Shown here: piece by piece, positions 51,301-58,827 of the stretch
Layout of the letters: each line of letters starts with the position of its first letter
Position numbering within the stretch: position 1 is the stretch's first letter
From: Falsiroseomonas bella
Lineage (GTDB): Bacteria > Pseudomonadota > Alphaproteobacteria > Acetobacterales > Acetobacteraceae
Direction of reading: 5' to 3'
Assembly: GCF_003173615.1 (NCBI RefSeq)
Contig: NZ_QGNA01000003.1
Span: forward strand, 310,001 to 374,000
Length of the DNA stretch: 64,000 nt
The notes under the pieces: model-generated
Told to the model about the DNA's origin: nothing
Databases searched by the model: none
The model's input: only the letters and a program-made list of their open reading frames with translations
Translations under genes and position numbers: made by a program

Positions 51301-54078
51301 CAGGTCGGCATTTTCGCTGCCCGTGAGGGCGTCGGCCTCCGCGCCGCCAAGCCACTGCAGGCCGGTGTTGCCGGCCACGGGCGCGAAGGTGACGCCATCG
51401 GCGAAGCCGAGCACCTCCACGCCGCGCAGCCTGTCATCGCCGTCGGGAGCGGTGTGGCGGTTGTCGAGAACCAGGACGTCGGCCCCGTCCCGCAGGATCG
51501 TGTATTGCTCGAGGCGGCCGGTGAAGATGACGCGATCGTCGCCGGCGCCGCCATCGATCGTGTCGTTCCCGCCGCCGGCCTCGATGCTGTCGGCGCCGTC
51601 GCCGCCTTCCATGCTGTCCGCGCCGTCGCCGCCATCCAGCGAATCCGAGCCGGTGCCACCGAACAGCGCATCGGCGAAGCGCGAGCCGGCGATGCTGTCG
51701 TCATCCGCGCCGCCATCCAGCACCGTGCCGTTGAGATTGCCGGAAAGCCGCAGCATGCGGTCGTTGCCCGCGCCGCCCAGCACCGTGGTGGCGCCGGAGG
51801 CGATGTACTGGAACAGGTCGTTGCCGTCGCCGCCATCCAGCAGGCCGATGCCGCCCAGCGTGTCGGCCCCGCCCTCGCCGTAGAAGGCGTTCCACCCCTC
51901 GTCGTCGAACAGGGTGTCGGCGCCGTCCCCGCCTTCCAGCGTGTCGTTCCCCTCCTCGCCGAGCAGCCGGTCATTCTCCGTGCCGCCGCGCAGCACGTCG
52001 TCGCCCTCGGCGCCGAACAGCGTGTCCTCCGCGCTCCCGCCCTCCGCCGTGTCGTTGCCGAGGCCGCCATCGAGCAGATCCCGCCCGCCATCGCCGAGCA
52101 GGCTGTCATTGCCCTCCTCGCCATCCAGCCGGTCGTTGCCGTCCAGCCCGTGCAGCGTGTCCGCGCCGCCAAGGCCGATGATCCAGTCATAGAAGGCCGT
52201 GCCTTCCATGAAGTCGTCGTCCTCGGTGCCGATCAGCAGGTAGCCATCGAAACTCATATCGGCGACGAAGTGGAGCTTCCCGCCGAAGGAAAGCGCCTCC
52301 ACCCCGTCCAGGAAGTCCACGCCGTCCGGACTGTTGTCGCGGTTGTCGAAGATCGCCAGGCGGCTGCCGCCATCGGCGTCGATGCCGCGGCGGAGGATGG
52401 TGTAGTTGCCGATGGCGCTGCCGAAGGTGACGAGGTCGTCGCCCTCCCCACCATCGATGGTGTCGTCGCCGAACCCGGCATCCATCGTGTCGTTGCCGGC
52501 GCCGCCCTGCATCACGTCGTCGCCACGGCCGGCATCCAGCGTGTCGTCGCCGCCGCCGCCCTGCAGCGTCTCGGCGTAGCTGGTGCCGATCACCGTGTCC
52601 TCGTCCTCGCCGCCATCGAGGAGCGCGCCGCCGGCCGTCGCGTCCTTGCGGCTGATCCGGTCCTGCCCCGCCCCGCCCTGCACGGTGGTCGCGCCAAGCG
52701 CGAGATACTCGATGACGTCATCGCCCTCGCCGCCGATCAGCAGGCCGGCGCCGGTGAGCGTGTCCGCCCCACCCGCGCCGTCCAGGCTGTTGGCGCCTTC
52801 GCCATCGGTCAGGAGGTCGGCGCCGAGGCCGCCGAGCAGCGAATCCGCGCCGCCGCCGCCGAGCAGCGTGTCCGCGCTGTCCCCGCCATCGAGCGTGTCG
52901 CGGCCATTGCCGCCATCCAGGCTGTCCAACCCGCCCTCGCCGAGCAGCAGGTCGGAGCCGGTGCCGCCGAGCAGCGTGTCCGCCTCGCTGCCGCCGAGCA
53001 GCGTGTCCGGGCCGCTGAGGCCGGAGAGGCTGTCGGCGCCGGCGAGACCGGTGATGCTGTCCTCCGCGGGGCCGCCTTCCAGCGTGTCCGGGCCGTCGCT
53101 GCCGGTCAGCGTGACGCCGCCGCCCGCGACCAGCACCAGGTCGTCATCGGCGAAGCTCGCCACCTCGATGTTGCGCAGCACATCGGTGCCGTCGGGCGAG
53201 AGCGTGCGCAGATCCTGGATGGTGACCGTGCCGGCCAGGGTGTCGATAGTGATGGCGTAGTCGCCGATGTTGCCGGTGAACATCGCGACATCGGTGCCGG
53301 CGTTGCCGTCGAGCGTGTCGTGCCCGGCGCCGCCCGAGAGCGTGTCCGATCCGGCGCCGCCGTCGAGGCTGTCGCGATCGGCGCCGCCGCTGAGCGTATC
53401 CGCGCCCTCGCCACCATCGAGCGTGTCGTTGCCCGCGGCGCCGGAGAGCGTGTCGCCATCGCTGCCGCCGCCGAGACTGTCATGGCCCGCACCGGCGTCG
53501 AGCGTATCGGCCCCGCTGCCGCCCAGCAGCGTCTCGCCGCCGACGGTGCCGATGATCGTGTCGTCATCCGCGCCGCCGTTGAGGAGCGTGCCGCTGGTCG
53601 TGCCTGTATGACGGGCGATGTGGTCCTTGCCGTCGCCGCCCTGCACCGTCGTGCCGGCGCCCGCGACATAGCGGATCACGTCGTCATCGGCGCCGCCGTC
53701 GAGCAGGCCGGTTCCCGTGAGCGTGTCGGCGCCCTGCTCGCCGAACAGGCTGTTGGACTGCTCGGTGTCGGTCAGGCGGTCGTTGTCGGCGCCGCCGAAC
53801 AGCGTGTCGGCGCCCGCGTTTCCGGCGAGCGTGTCATGGCCCGTGCCGCCCCGGAGGTCGTCATCCTCGGTGCCGCCCTCGAGCGTGTCCGCGCCCGGGC
53901 CGCCTTCCAGCGTATCGGCGCCGGAGCCGCCGAGGCCGACATCGTTGCCCTCGCCGGCGACGATGCTGTCCGCGCCGCCGAAGCCGTAGAGGCGGTCGTT
54001 GCCGCCGAGGCCGACGAGCGTGTCCGCCTCGGCGCTACCCTCGAGAACGTTGTCCAGATCGTCGCCGATGATCGGCAT
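48346..54078 (-). CDS. Giant RTX calcium-binding repeat protein, probable type I secretion substrate
   Basis: 1910 residues made mostly of GGxGxDxLxG nonapeptides that bind calcium in parallel beta-rolls. Residues 1 to ~1190 hold four super-repeats of about 290 residues. Each has an RTX block, an LLDGG-DDVIRY-TTVQGG segment and a beta segment ending in PDGxDxLxxIEVxxF (near residues 293, 580, 875 and 1168). From ~1330 on come five ~98-residue units marked by GTGNALDN-ISGNxxANRL. The C-terminal ~100 residues (LIMDFAVGLDRIAI... ITATDILLVA) resemble a type I secretion signal. No catalytic domain is seen, so an adhesin or surface-layer-like role is likely. AGGG lies about 10 nt before the start. 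Confidence 0.9.
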   Translation of the reverse strand: MPIIGDDLDNVLEGSAEADTLVGLGGNDRLYGFGGADSIVAGEGNDVGLGGSGADTLEGGPGADTLEGGTEDDDLRGGTGHDTLAGNAGADTLFGGADNDRLTDTEQSNSLFGEQGADTLTGTGLLDGGADDDVIRYVAGAGTTVQGGDGKDHIARHTGTTSGTLLNGGADDDTIIGTVGGETLLGGSGADTLDAGAGHDSLGGGSDGDTLSGAAGNDTLDGGEGADTLSGGADRDSLDGGAGSDTLSGGAGHDTLDGNAGTDVAMFTGNIGDYAITIDTLAGTVTIQDLRTLSPDGTDVLRNIEVASFADDDLVLVAGGGVTLTGSDGPDTLEGGPAEDSITGLAGADSLSGLSGPDTLLGGSEADTLLGGTGSDLLLGEGGLDSLDGGNGRDTLDGGDSADTLLGGGGADSLLGGLGADLLTDGEGANSLDGAGGADTLTGAGLLIGGEGDDVIEYLALGATTVQGGAGQDRISRKDATAGGALLDGGEDEDTVIGTSYAETLQGGGGDDTLDAGRGDDVMQGGAGNDTMDAGFGDDTIDGGEGDDLVTFGSAIGNYTILRRGIDADGGSRLAIFDNRDNSPDGVDFLDGVEALSFGGKLHFVADMSFDGYLLIGTEDDDFMEGTAFYDWIIGLGGADTLHGLDGNDRLDGEEGNDSLLGDGGRDLLDGGLGNDTAEGGSAEDTLFGAEGDDVLRGGTENDRLLGEEGNDTLEGGDGADTLFDDEGWNAFYGEGGADTLGGIGLLDGGDGNDLFQYIASGATTVLGGAGNDRMLRLSGNLNGTVLDGGADDDSIAGSRFADALFGGTGSDSLDGGDGADSMEGGDGADSIEAGGGNDTIDGGAGDDRVIFTGRLEQYTILRDGADVLVLDNRHTAPDGDDRLRGVEVLGFADGVTFAPVAGNTGLQWLGGAEADALTGSENADLLEGREGDDVLVGLAGHDRLLGQDGADSILAGDGNDSVSGGIGADTLDGGAGDDRLDGGDENDLLHGGTQNDTLFGGHGADTLLAGDGADSLEDTSGINAMFGEGGADTIAGGGLLDGGDADDVLRYIAAVTTTVQGGEGNDSIARLSGNGGGSLLDGGGGDDTVLGSAWGETLRGGEGADTLHGGDGDDSLEGGGGADTLTGWGGFDTLRGGDGIDVAIFRGSRAFYTVVGDQTGMTIYDNVEGTPDNTDVLFDIEVVVFNDQVVQVSDGFSGLLVDGTLGDDAGLAGTILNDTIRGFDGADSIAAIAGADSIEGGAGADTISAGAGHDAVDAGEGDDLVSGGAGADSLLGGAGADSLAGEGEADTLDGGSGADTMEGGEGDDLFIADDAADAVIEAPGGGTDTLRTALAWTLGAELERLELVGAANIGGTGNALDNLISGNAGANRLRGIVGVDTLQGGAGDDTLDGGAGADRMEGGDGNDIYTVENAGDLVVEGADAGVDLVASVIGWTLAAHVENLTLLGNAAIDGAGNALGNRILGNGAANRLAGEDGADTLEGGGGADTLDGGEGIDRLVGGAGDDVFIVTPGDVIVEQAGGGVETVLSATSWSLRATLENLVLTGAADANGSGNLLDNLMHGNGGANRLFGIAGDDTLQGGEGDDVLDGGAGDDLLEGGAGNDIYLVDSAGDLVVEGADGGLDSVIAALSWTLGGGVETLLLRGGAVSGTGNALDNRLVGTGGANRLDGGDGADTLDGAGGADTMEGGAGDDTYLVNSVLDQVVEAPGGGIDTVRTTVSLALFEDVERLLLMGDAALQGIGNALGNAISGTALANRLEGLGGNDILNGFEGADTLEGGQGRDRLLGGAGEDLLVGGAGEDTLTGGDGADLFRFDAPGEGPDLIMDFAVGLDRIAISAAGFGVALPEGALDPSVFAADAPTAATAQFVHLAATGVLAFDPDGTGVLTAIGIARLDNLAPITATDILLVA

Positions 54079-54193
54079 GGGCCGGCACCCTGCTGGTCAG
54101 GCGTTGCGTGGAGACGCGGGACGCAATGCGCCCGCACGTCGTTTCGCCGACCATTCAGCGTGTCGCGAGCGTATTCAATCGCCGAGACGACAA

Positions 54194-54220
54194 CCTGACA
54201 TTTCTTGCCGCAGCCTGACC
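54194..54220. repeat. Direct repeat CCTGAC, 20-bp period, upstream of the RTX gene
   Basis: CCTGACA at 54194-54200 and CCTGACC at 54214-54220 are two helical turns apart in the 155-bp gap upstream of the RTX gene. They could be regulator half-sites. No convincing -35/-10 pair was found in the gap. Confidence 0.25.
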
Positions 54221-54233
54221 TTGTGACGATTCC

Positions 54234-55142
54234 TCAGCCGCTTGCGGGCACCAGCTTCGACGGGTCGGACCCCACGCGACCGCCGCCGCCCTCGGTCTCG
54301 CGCGACAGGGTGAAGTCGTAGCGCACGCTCGGCATACCGGGCACCGGCGCGTCCGGCAGATTGTCCTGCGCCGTGACGACCAGCGACTTCGACACGCCGA
54401 ACACCGTGTCGCTGTCCACATGCGCGTCGTCGCCGAAGTAGAGCGCGGTGACCAGCTCACGATAGCCGGGCGCCGCGACGAGGATGTGGATATGCGCGGG
54501 CCGGAAGCCGTGGCGGGCCTGCCTGCGCACCAGCTCGCCCACCGGCCCGTCCATCGGGATGGAGTAGCCGAGCGGCTTCAGCGTGCGGAATTGGAAGCGT
54601 CCCTCCGCGTCGCAGCGCAGCCGCGCGCGCATGTCCATGACATCGGGCGAGTGGGCCTGCAGGTCGTAGAGGCCATCGGCATCGGTCTGCCACACATCCA
54701 CCCAGGCGCCGCCGACGCCCTTGCCGGCGGCGTCCTTCACCTGGCCGTAGAGCACGATCTCCGGCCCGCTGGAGACGCGCGCAATGCTCTCGCCCAGCGC
54801 GATCTCCGGCGCCTGCTCGCGGAAGAAGGGGCCGAGCAGGCTGGTTTCGGTGCCCGCCGCCTCGCGGCCCGTCGAATCATGCATCACGTTCACCAGGCGC
54901 GAGAGGCCGAGCACGTCCGACAGCAGGATGAATTCCTGCCGCACGGGCGAGCACATCTGGCCGACGGCGGTCAGGAAGGCGATGCCCTTCAGCCACTCGT
55001 CCGGCGTCAGCTCCACCTCGCGCGCGAAGGCGTGCAGGTGGCGCACCGCGGCCTCCATGATCTGGCGCAGCCGCGGATCGGGCGTGGTCGCCATCTGGGC
55101 GATCACGGCATCGGTGATGTCGTTGACGTCGAGGTCCTGCAC
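54234..55142 (-). CDS. Intradiol ring-cleavage dioxygenase, hydroxyquinol/catechol 1,2-dioxygenase-like
   Basis: 302 residues. An N-terminal helical dimerisation domain (ITDAVIAQMATTPDPRLRQIMEAAVRHLHAFAREV) precedes the catalytic beta-sandwich. Expected Fe(III) ligands are visible: Tyr in DADGLYDLQ, Tyr in KPLGYSIP, and two His in RPAHIHILVAAPGY. GPFFREQAPE is typical of the family. The length fits hydroxyquinol 1,2-dioxygenase, which makes maleylacetate. The start is GTG at 55142 with GGAGGGA 6 nt upstream. No maleylacetate reductase is seen nearby. Confidence 0.9.
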   Translation of the reverse strand: MQDLDVNDITDAVIAQMATTPDPRLRQIMEAAVRHLHAFAREVELTPDEWLKGIAFLTAVGQMCSPVRQEFILLSDVLGLSRLVNVMHDSTGREAAGTETSLLGPFFREQAPEIALGESIARVSSGPEIVLYGQVKDAAGKGVGGAWVDVWQTDADGLYDLQAHSPDVMDMRARLRCDAEGRFQFRTLKPLGYSIPMDGPVGELVRRQARHGFRPAHIHILVAAPGYRELVTALYFGDDAHVDSDTVFGVSKSLVVTAQDNLPDAPVPGMPSVRYDFTLSRETEGGGGRVGSDPSKLVPASG

Positions 55143-55301
55143 GCTTCCCTCCTGTCGCGGCGCGGCTGCCAACCTGCCGTTTACCGCGCCGCGCGCCGCG
55201 GTGCCATGCCCGAGGCAGGTCGCGGGCTTGTGGCGGCGCGGGGCCGGCGGCATTTTCCGCCCGCGCCGCGCCGGGATGCGGCGACCGATCGAGGACACGC
55301 C

Positions 55302-56342
55302 ATGACCGACGCCACCCTCCTGCCCACCACCGTCGTCGGCAGCTATCCGCAACCGGCCTGGCTGGTGGACCAGGCCATGCTGCGGAAGAACAACGTCGTG
55401 CCGCGGGTGCGCGTGAAGGAGATCTGGCGCGTGCCGGAGGATGCGCTGGAACAGGCGCAGGACGACGCCACGGTGCTGGCGATCCGCGACATGGAACGGG
55501 CGGGCATCGACATCGTCACCGATGGCGAGATGCGGCGCGAAAGCTACTCCAACCGCTTCGCCCTGGCACTCGAAGGCGTGGACGTGGACCAGCCGGCGAT
55601 CGTGGTGGGCCGCATGGGCAAGCCGACGCCGGTGCCGCGCGTGGTCGGCGCGCTGCGTCGCCGCCGCCCGGTGGAGGTGCGGGACGTGCAGTTCCTGCGC
55701 GCCAACACCGACCGAGTCACCAAGATCACCCTGCCCGGCCCCTTCACCCTCTCCATGCAGGCGAAGGACGAGCATTACGGCGACGAGGAAGCGCTGGCCA
55801 TGGCCTATGCCGAGGTGGTCGCCGAGGAGGCGCGGGACCTCAAGGCCGCGGGCGTGGACGTGATCCAGCTCGACGAGCCGTGGCTGCAGGCGAAGCCCGA
55901 GCAGGCGAAGCGCTACGGCGTGAAGGCGATCAACCGCGCGCTGGAAGGCGTGGCGGGGCCGACCGTCGTGCATCTCTGCTTCGGCTATGCGGCCGTGGTG
56001 AGCGAGAAGCCCTCCGGCTACTCCTTCCTGCCGCAGCTCGCGGACAGCAGCGCGGCGCAGATCTCGATCGAGGCGGCGCAGCCGAAGCTGGACCTGGGCA
56101 TGCTGCGCGACCTGTCGAACAAGACGATCATGCTCGGCGTGCTCGACCTCGGCGCGGCAGAGGTGGAAACCGCGGAGACGGTGGCGGCGCGGCTGCGCGA
56201 GGGGCTGCGCCATGTGCCCGCCGAGCGGCTGGTGGCGGCGCCCGATTGCGGGATGAAGTACCTGCCGCGGGAGCGGGCCTTCGGCAAGCTGAAGGCGCTG
56301 GCCGACGGTGCGGCGATCGTCCGGCGAGAGCTGGCCGGCTGA
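55302..56342 (+). CDS. Single-domain cobalamin-independent methionine synthase (MetE C-terminal) homologue
   Basis: 346 residues, about half of MetE, with only the catalytic barrel: TTVVGSYPQPAWL, DIVTDGEMRRESY, TLPGPFTLS, VIQLDEPWLQ, and zinc-site residues His and Cys in VVHLCFGY and Cys in APDCGMKYLP. Such short proteins transfer methyl groups from other donors or work on thiols. GAGGA lies 6 nt upstream of the ATG at 55302. It is divergent from the intradiol dioxygenase. Function in methionine synthesis is possible but not shown. Confidence 0.86.
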   Translation: MTDATLLPTTVVGSYPQPAWLVDQAMLRKNNVVPRVRVKEIWRVPEDALEQAQDDATVLAIRDMERAGIDIVTDGEMRRESYSNRFALALEGVDVDQPAIVVGRMGKPTPVPRVVGALRRRRPVEVRDVQFLRANTDRVTKITLPGPFTLSMQAKDEHYGDEEALAMAYAEVVAEEARDLKAAGVDVIQLDEPWLQAKPEQAKRYGVKAINRALEGVAGPTVVHLCFGYAAVVSEKPSGYSFLPQLADSSAAQISIEAAQPKLDLGMLRDLSNKTIMLGVLDLGAAEVETAETVAARLREGLRHVPAERLVAAPDCGMKYLPRERAFGKLKALADGAAIVRRELAG

Positions 56343-56351
56343 AGCGGGTGC

Positions 56352-56374
56352 GGCGCCGGCCGTTGGCCGGCGCC
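56352..56374. terminator. Bidirectional terminator-like hairpin
   Basis: GGCGCCGGCC, loop GTT, GGCCGGCGCC is a perfect 10-bp stem in the 40-bp gap between two convergent genes, followed by TTCC. It probably ends transcription from both sides. Confidence 0.6.
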
Positions 56375-56382
56375 TTCCCGGG

Positions 56383-56886
56383 TCATGCCGCCCGGCGGTT
56401 CACACGCGCTTCCGCCATCGCGCTCAGCTTGCGGTCGGCGGCGTATTCCTCGTCCAGGTTCTGCTGCAGGACCGAGGCGCAGTCGTTCCGGCCGAGCTGC
56501 TTGGCGAAGGCCACCAGCGTGCCGTAGCGCGTGATCTCGTAGTGCTCCACCGCCTGGGCGGAGGAGATGATCGCCGCGTCCGTGACGTCGTTGTCGTTGG
56601 CGACGCCGAGGATGTCCGAGGCTTCCTCCAGGATGCCGTCCATGGCGGCGCAGGTCGTGCCCTTCACCGGCTGGCCATGCATCTGGAACACCTGCTCCAG
56701 CCGCTTGATGTGGTTCTGCGTCTCGGACAGGTGGTGCTCCAGGCCCTGCTTCAGGCTCGGGTCGGAGGCCTTGCGGATCATCGTCGGCAGGTTCTTCGCG
56801 ATCTGCTGCTCGGCATAGTAGATGTCCTGCAGCGTGTGGACGAACAGGTCGTCGAGCGTTTTGATGCTCTTGGAGAAAAGGCCCAT
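56383..56886 (-). CDS. DUF892/YciE ferritin-like protein
   Basis: 167 residues. A four-helix bundle pattern has IYYAEQQIAKNLPTMIRKA, EHHLSETQNHIKRLEQVF, AAIISSAQAVEHYEITRYGTLVAFA and QNLDEEYAADRKLSAMAE. The Glu and His residues of a ferritin-like di-iron site are spread over these helices. YciE-type proteins are stress-linked and of uncertain chemistry. The ATG at 56886 follows a GGGAG about 10 nt upstream. Confidence 0.9.
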   Translation of the reverse strand: MGLFSKSIKTLDDLFVHTLQDIYYAEQQIAKNLPTMIRKASDPSLKQGLEHHLSETQNHIKRLEQVFQMHGQPVKGTTCAAMDGILEEASDILGVANDNDVTDAAIISSAQAVEHYEITRYGTLVAFAKQLGRNDCASVLQQNLDEEYAADRKLSAMAEARVNRRAA

Positions 56887-57062
56887 GGCGTCGGGGCTCC
56901 CTGGCTGGCGTTGAGGGTTCGGCGGGCGGGCCGGTCTGCCCGCCCTGACCCGCTGCAACGCCCGGCGCCACCGCAGGTTCGGGGGCGCGCCCGACGGTTT
57001 ACATCGGGCCATGCCGCCATCACCCTCTCCGGCCGCAACGTGACGCAGGGAGACCGTCCGGC

Positions 57063-57890
57063 ATGACCGAAGGCCTGAGCTTCACCGCCAGCGACGGGCT
57101 GCGCATCGCCTATTGGGTGGACGATTTCACCGATCCCTGGACCGCGCCGCCCACGCTGGTTCTGCTGCATTCGGCCATGGGCAACTCCCGGCGGTTCTAC
57201 TCCTGGATTCCGGGCCTGGCACGGCATTTCCGCGTGGTGCGGATGGACCTGCGCGGCCATGGCGCCTCCGAGGTGCCCAAGCCGGACGTGCCGCTTTCGA
57301 TGGAGCGCTTCGTCCGTGACGTGGAGGAGCTGATGGACACCGTCGGCGCCCGGCAGGCGCATCTCGTCGGCAACTCGGCGGGCGGCTACCTGGCGCAGCG
57401 GCTGGCCATCACGCGGCCGGAGCGCGTGCTCGGCCTCGCCGTGATCGGCTCCACCCCCGGCCTCAGCCCGAGCGCGCTGGAATGGCTGCCGCTGATCGAG
57501 AAGGAGGGCCTCACACCCTTCCTCGCGCGCACCATCGCGATGCGCTTCGACGTGGAGCGCACCGATCCCGGCATGATCCGCTGGTTCCTGCAACAGACCG
57601 GCGAGAACGATCCCGCCTACATCGCGCGCTTCATCGGCTATATGGCGACGCAGGAGTGGAGCGCGGAACTGCCGCGCATCAAGGCGCCGACGCTGGTCAT
57701 CTATCCGGGCGGCGAGACCGTCGGCTCCGCGAACAGCTACGACACGATGGGCGAGCGCATCCCGGACGTGACGATGGTCGAGTATCCGCACATGCCGCAC
57801 AACATCGCGGACATGATGGCGGATCGCTGCGTGACGGACATCCTGGCCTTCCTCACGGCCAGGTTCGGCTACCCGAAGGCGATGCCATGA
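57063..57890 (+). CDS. Alpha/beta hydrolase
   Basis: 275 residues. The oxyanion region is LLHSAMGNSRRFYSW, nucleophile Ser in GNSAGGYLAQRLA, and the catalytic His in PHMPHNIAD. DLRGHGASE is typical of lactonases such as enol-lactone hydrolases. It is a paralogue of the hydrolase at 62001 (both begin with TASDGxRxAxxVDDF). The stop overlaps the SDR start (ATGA), so the two form an operon. Substrate unknown. Confidence 0.9.
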   Translation: MTEGLSFTASDGLRIAYWVDDFTDPWTAPPTLVLLHSAMGNSRRFYSWIPGLARHFRVVRMDLRGHGASEVPKPDVPLSMERFVRDVEELMDTVGARQAHLVGNSAGGYLAQRLAITRPERVLGLAVIGSTPGLSPSALEWLPLIEKEGLTPFLARTIAMRFDVERTDPGMIRWFLQQTGENDPAYIARFIGYMATQEWSAELPRIKAPTLVIYPGGETVGSANSYDTMGERIPDVTMVEYPHMPHNIADMMADRCVTDILAFLTARFGYPKAMP

Positions 57891-58672
57891 ACCCGCGGCT
57901 CGACGGCAAGGTCGTCTTCGTCTCGGGCGGCGGCGGCGGCATCGGTCATGCGGCGTGCCTCGCCTTCGCGGCTGCCGGCGCGCGCGTGGCCGCCTGCGAC
58001 CTCGACGCCGCGCGCGCCGAGCGTGCCGCGCAGGCCGTGCGCGATGCCCGCGGCGAGGCCATCGCGCTGTCGGCCGACCTTCGCGAGGATGCGCAGGTCG
58101 CCGCGGCGGTGAACGCGGCCGCCGGGCGCTTCGGCGGCCTCGACATCTTGTTCAACTGCGCCGGCGGTTCCGTGCCCGAGGACGACACGGTGGTGGACGT
58201 GCCGCTGGAGGTGTTCGACCGCACCATCGGCCTCGACCTGCGCGGCACCTTCCTCTGCTGCCGCCACGCCATCCCGCACATGATCGCCGCGGGCGGCGGG
58301 GCCATCGTCAACATGTCCTCCGGCGCGGCGCTGCGCGGCGCCAGCCCGCATCACGTCTACACCGCGGCGAAGGGCGCGATCCTGTCGCTGACGCGCGCGC
58401 TCGCCGCCACCTATGCGAAGCACAACATCCGCGCCAACGTCATCGCCTCCGGCCGGGTGATGACGGAGCGGATCATCCGCCAATGGGGCGGGCTGGATGC
58501 GCAGGCGGACGGCCGCGATCCGCAGGACCCGGTTGGCCGGCTGCGCGAGTACCCGTTCTGGGTCGGCGAGCCGGAGCATGTCGCCGCCACCGCGGTCTTC
58601 CTCGCCTCGGATGCCGCCCGCATGATCACCGGCGCCACCATCGCCGCCGATGGCGGCCGCTCCGCCTATTGA
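57887..58672 (+). CDS. Short-chain dehydrogenase/reductase
   Basis: 261 residues. The cofactor motif is SGGGGGIGHA, then FNCAGGS, Ser in VNMSSGAA, YTAAKGA (Tyr-x3-Lys), and a C-terminal ITGATIAADGG. CDLDAA after the second strand favours NAD. It is translationally coupled to the hydrolase upstream and followed by a hairpin and a dispersed repeat. It probably oxidises an alcohol in the same unknown pathway. Confidence 0.92.
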   Translation: MNPRLDGKVVFVSGGGGGIGHAACLAFAAAGARVAACDLDAARAERAAQAVRDARGEAIALSADLREDAQVAAAVNAAAGRFGGLDILFNCAGGSVPEDDTVVDVPLEVFDRTIGLDLRGTFLCCRHAIPHMIAAGGGAIVNMSSGAALRGASPHHVYTAAKGAILSLTRALAATYAKHNIRANVIASGRVMTERIIRQWGGLDAQADGRDPQDPVGRLREYPFWVGEPEHVAATAVFLASDAARMITGATIAADGGRSAY

Positions 58673-58680
58673 TTTGCGTT

Positions 58681-58702
58681 GCGAAGTGCTGGCGCACTTC
58701 GC
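58681..58702. terminator. Hairpin after the SDR stop codon
   Basis: GCGAAGTGC, loop TGGC, GCACTTCGC is a perfect 9-bp stem starting 8 bp after the SDR stop. It merges with the first block of the dispersed repeat. No T-run follows. Confidence 0.45.
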
Positions 58703-58773
58703 CCTCAGACGCCGGCGCGCCCCTGGCGCTTGGCTTCGCCGCACAGGCGGCGGGCCGCATCCGCGGCCTCGGC
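58702..58773 (+). repeat. Dispersed intergenic repeat, copy B (downstream of SDR)
   Basis: Three blocks match copy A at 40740-40843 in the same order and orientation relative to the upstream gene: CCCTCAGACGCCGG (58702-58715), GCTTGGCTTCGC (58728-58739) and the 22-bp palindromic block (58752-58773). Spacers are shorter than in copy A. The upstream SDR genes are not close paralogues, so the repeat is not explained by gene duplication. Confidence 0.6.
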
Positions 58774-58827
58774 GGCCAACTGGCCGCCGCAGGCGGCTGA
58801 TGCGCGACGCAGGAAGGAGAGATGCTC

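Noticed and set aside
48346-54078. Periodic repeats as a possible CRISPR array
   Set aside because: The repeats are imperfect, in frame, and encode RTX nonapeptides. There are no constant-length spacers and no cas genes.
48469-54198. 1909-codon plus-strand frame opposite the RTX gene
   Set aside because: It is a mirror of the Gly/Asp codon repeats. It is low-complexity Ala/Val/Gly/Arg without a recognisable fold; the minus-strand RTX reading is clearly the real one.
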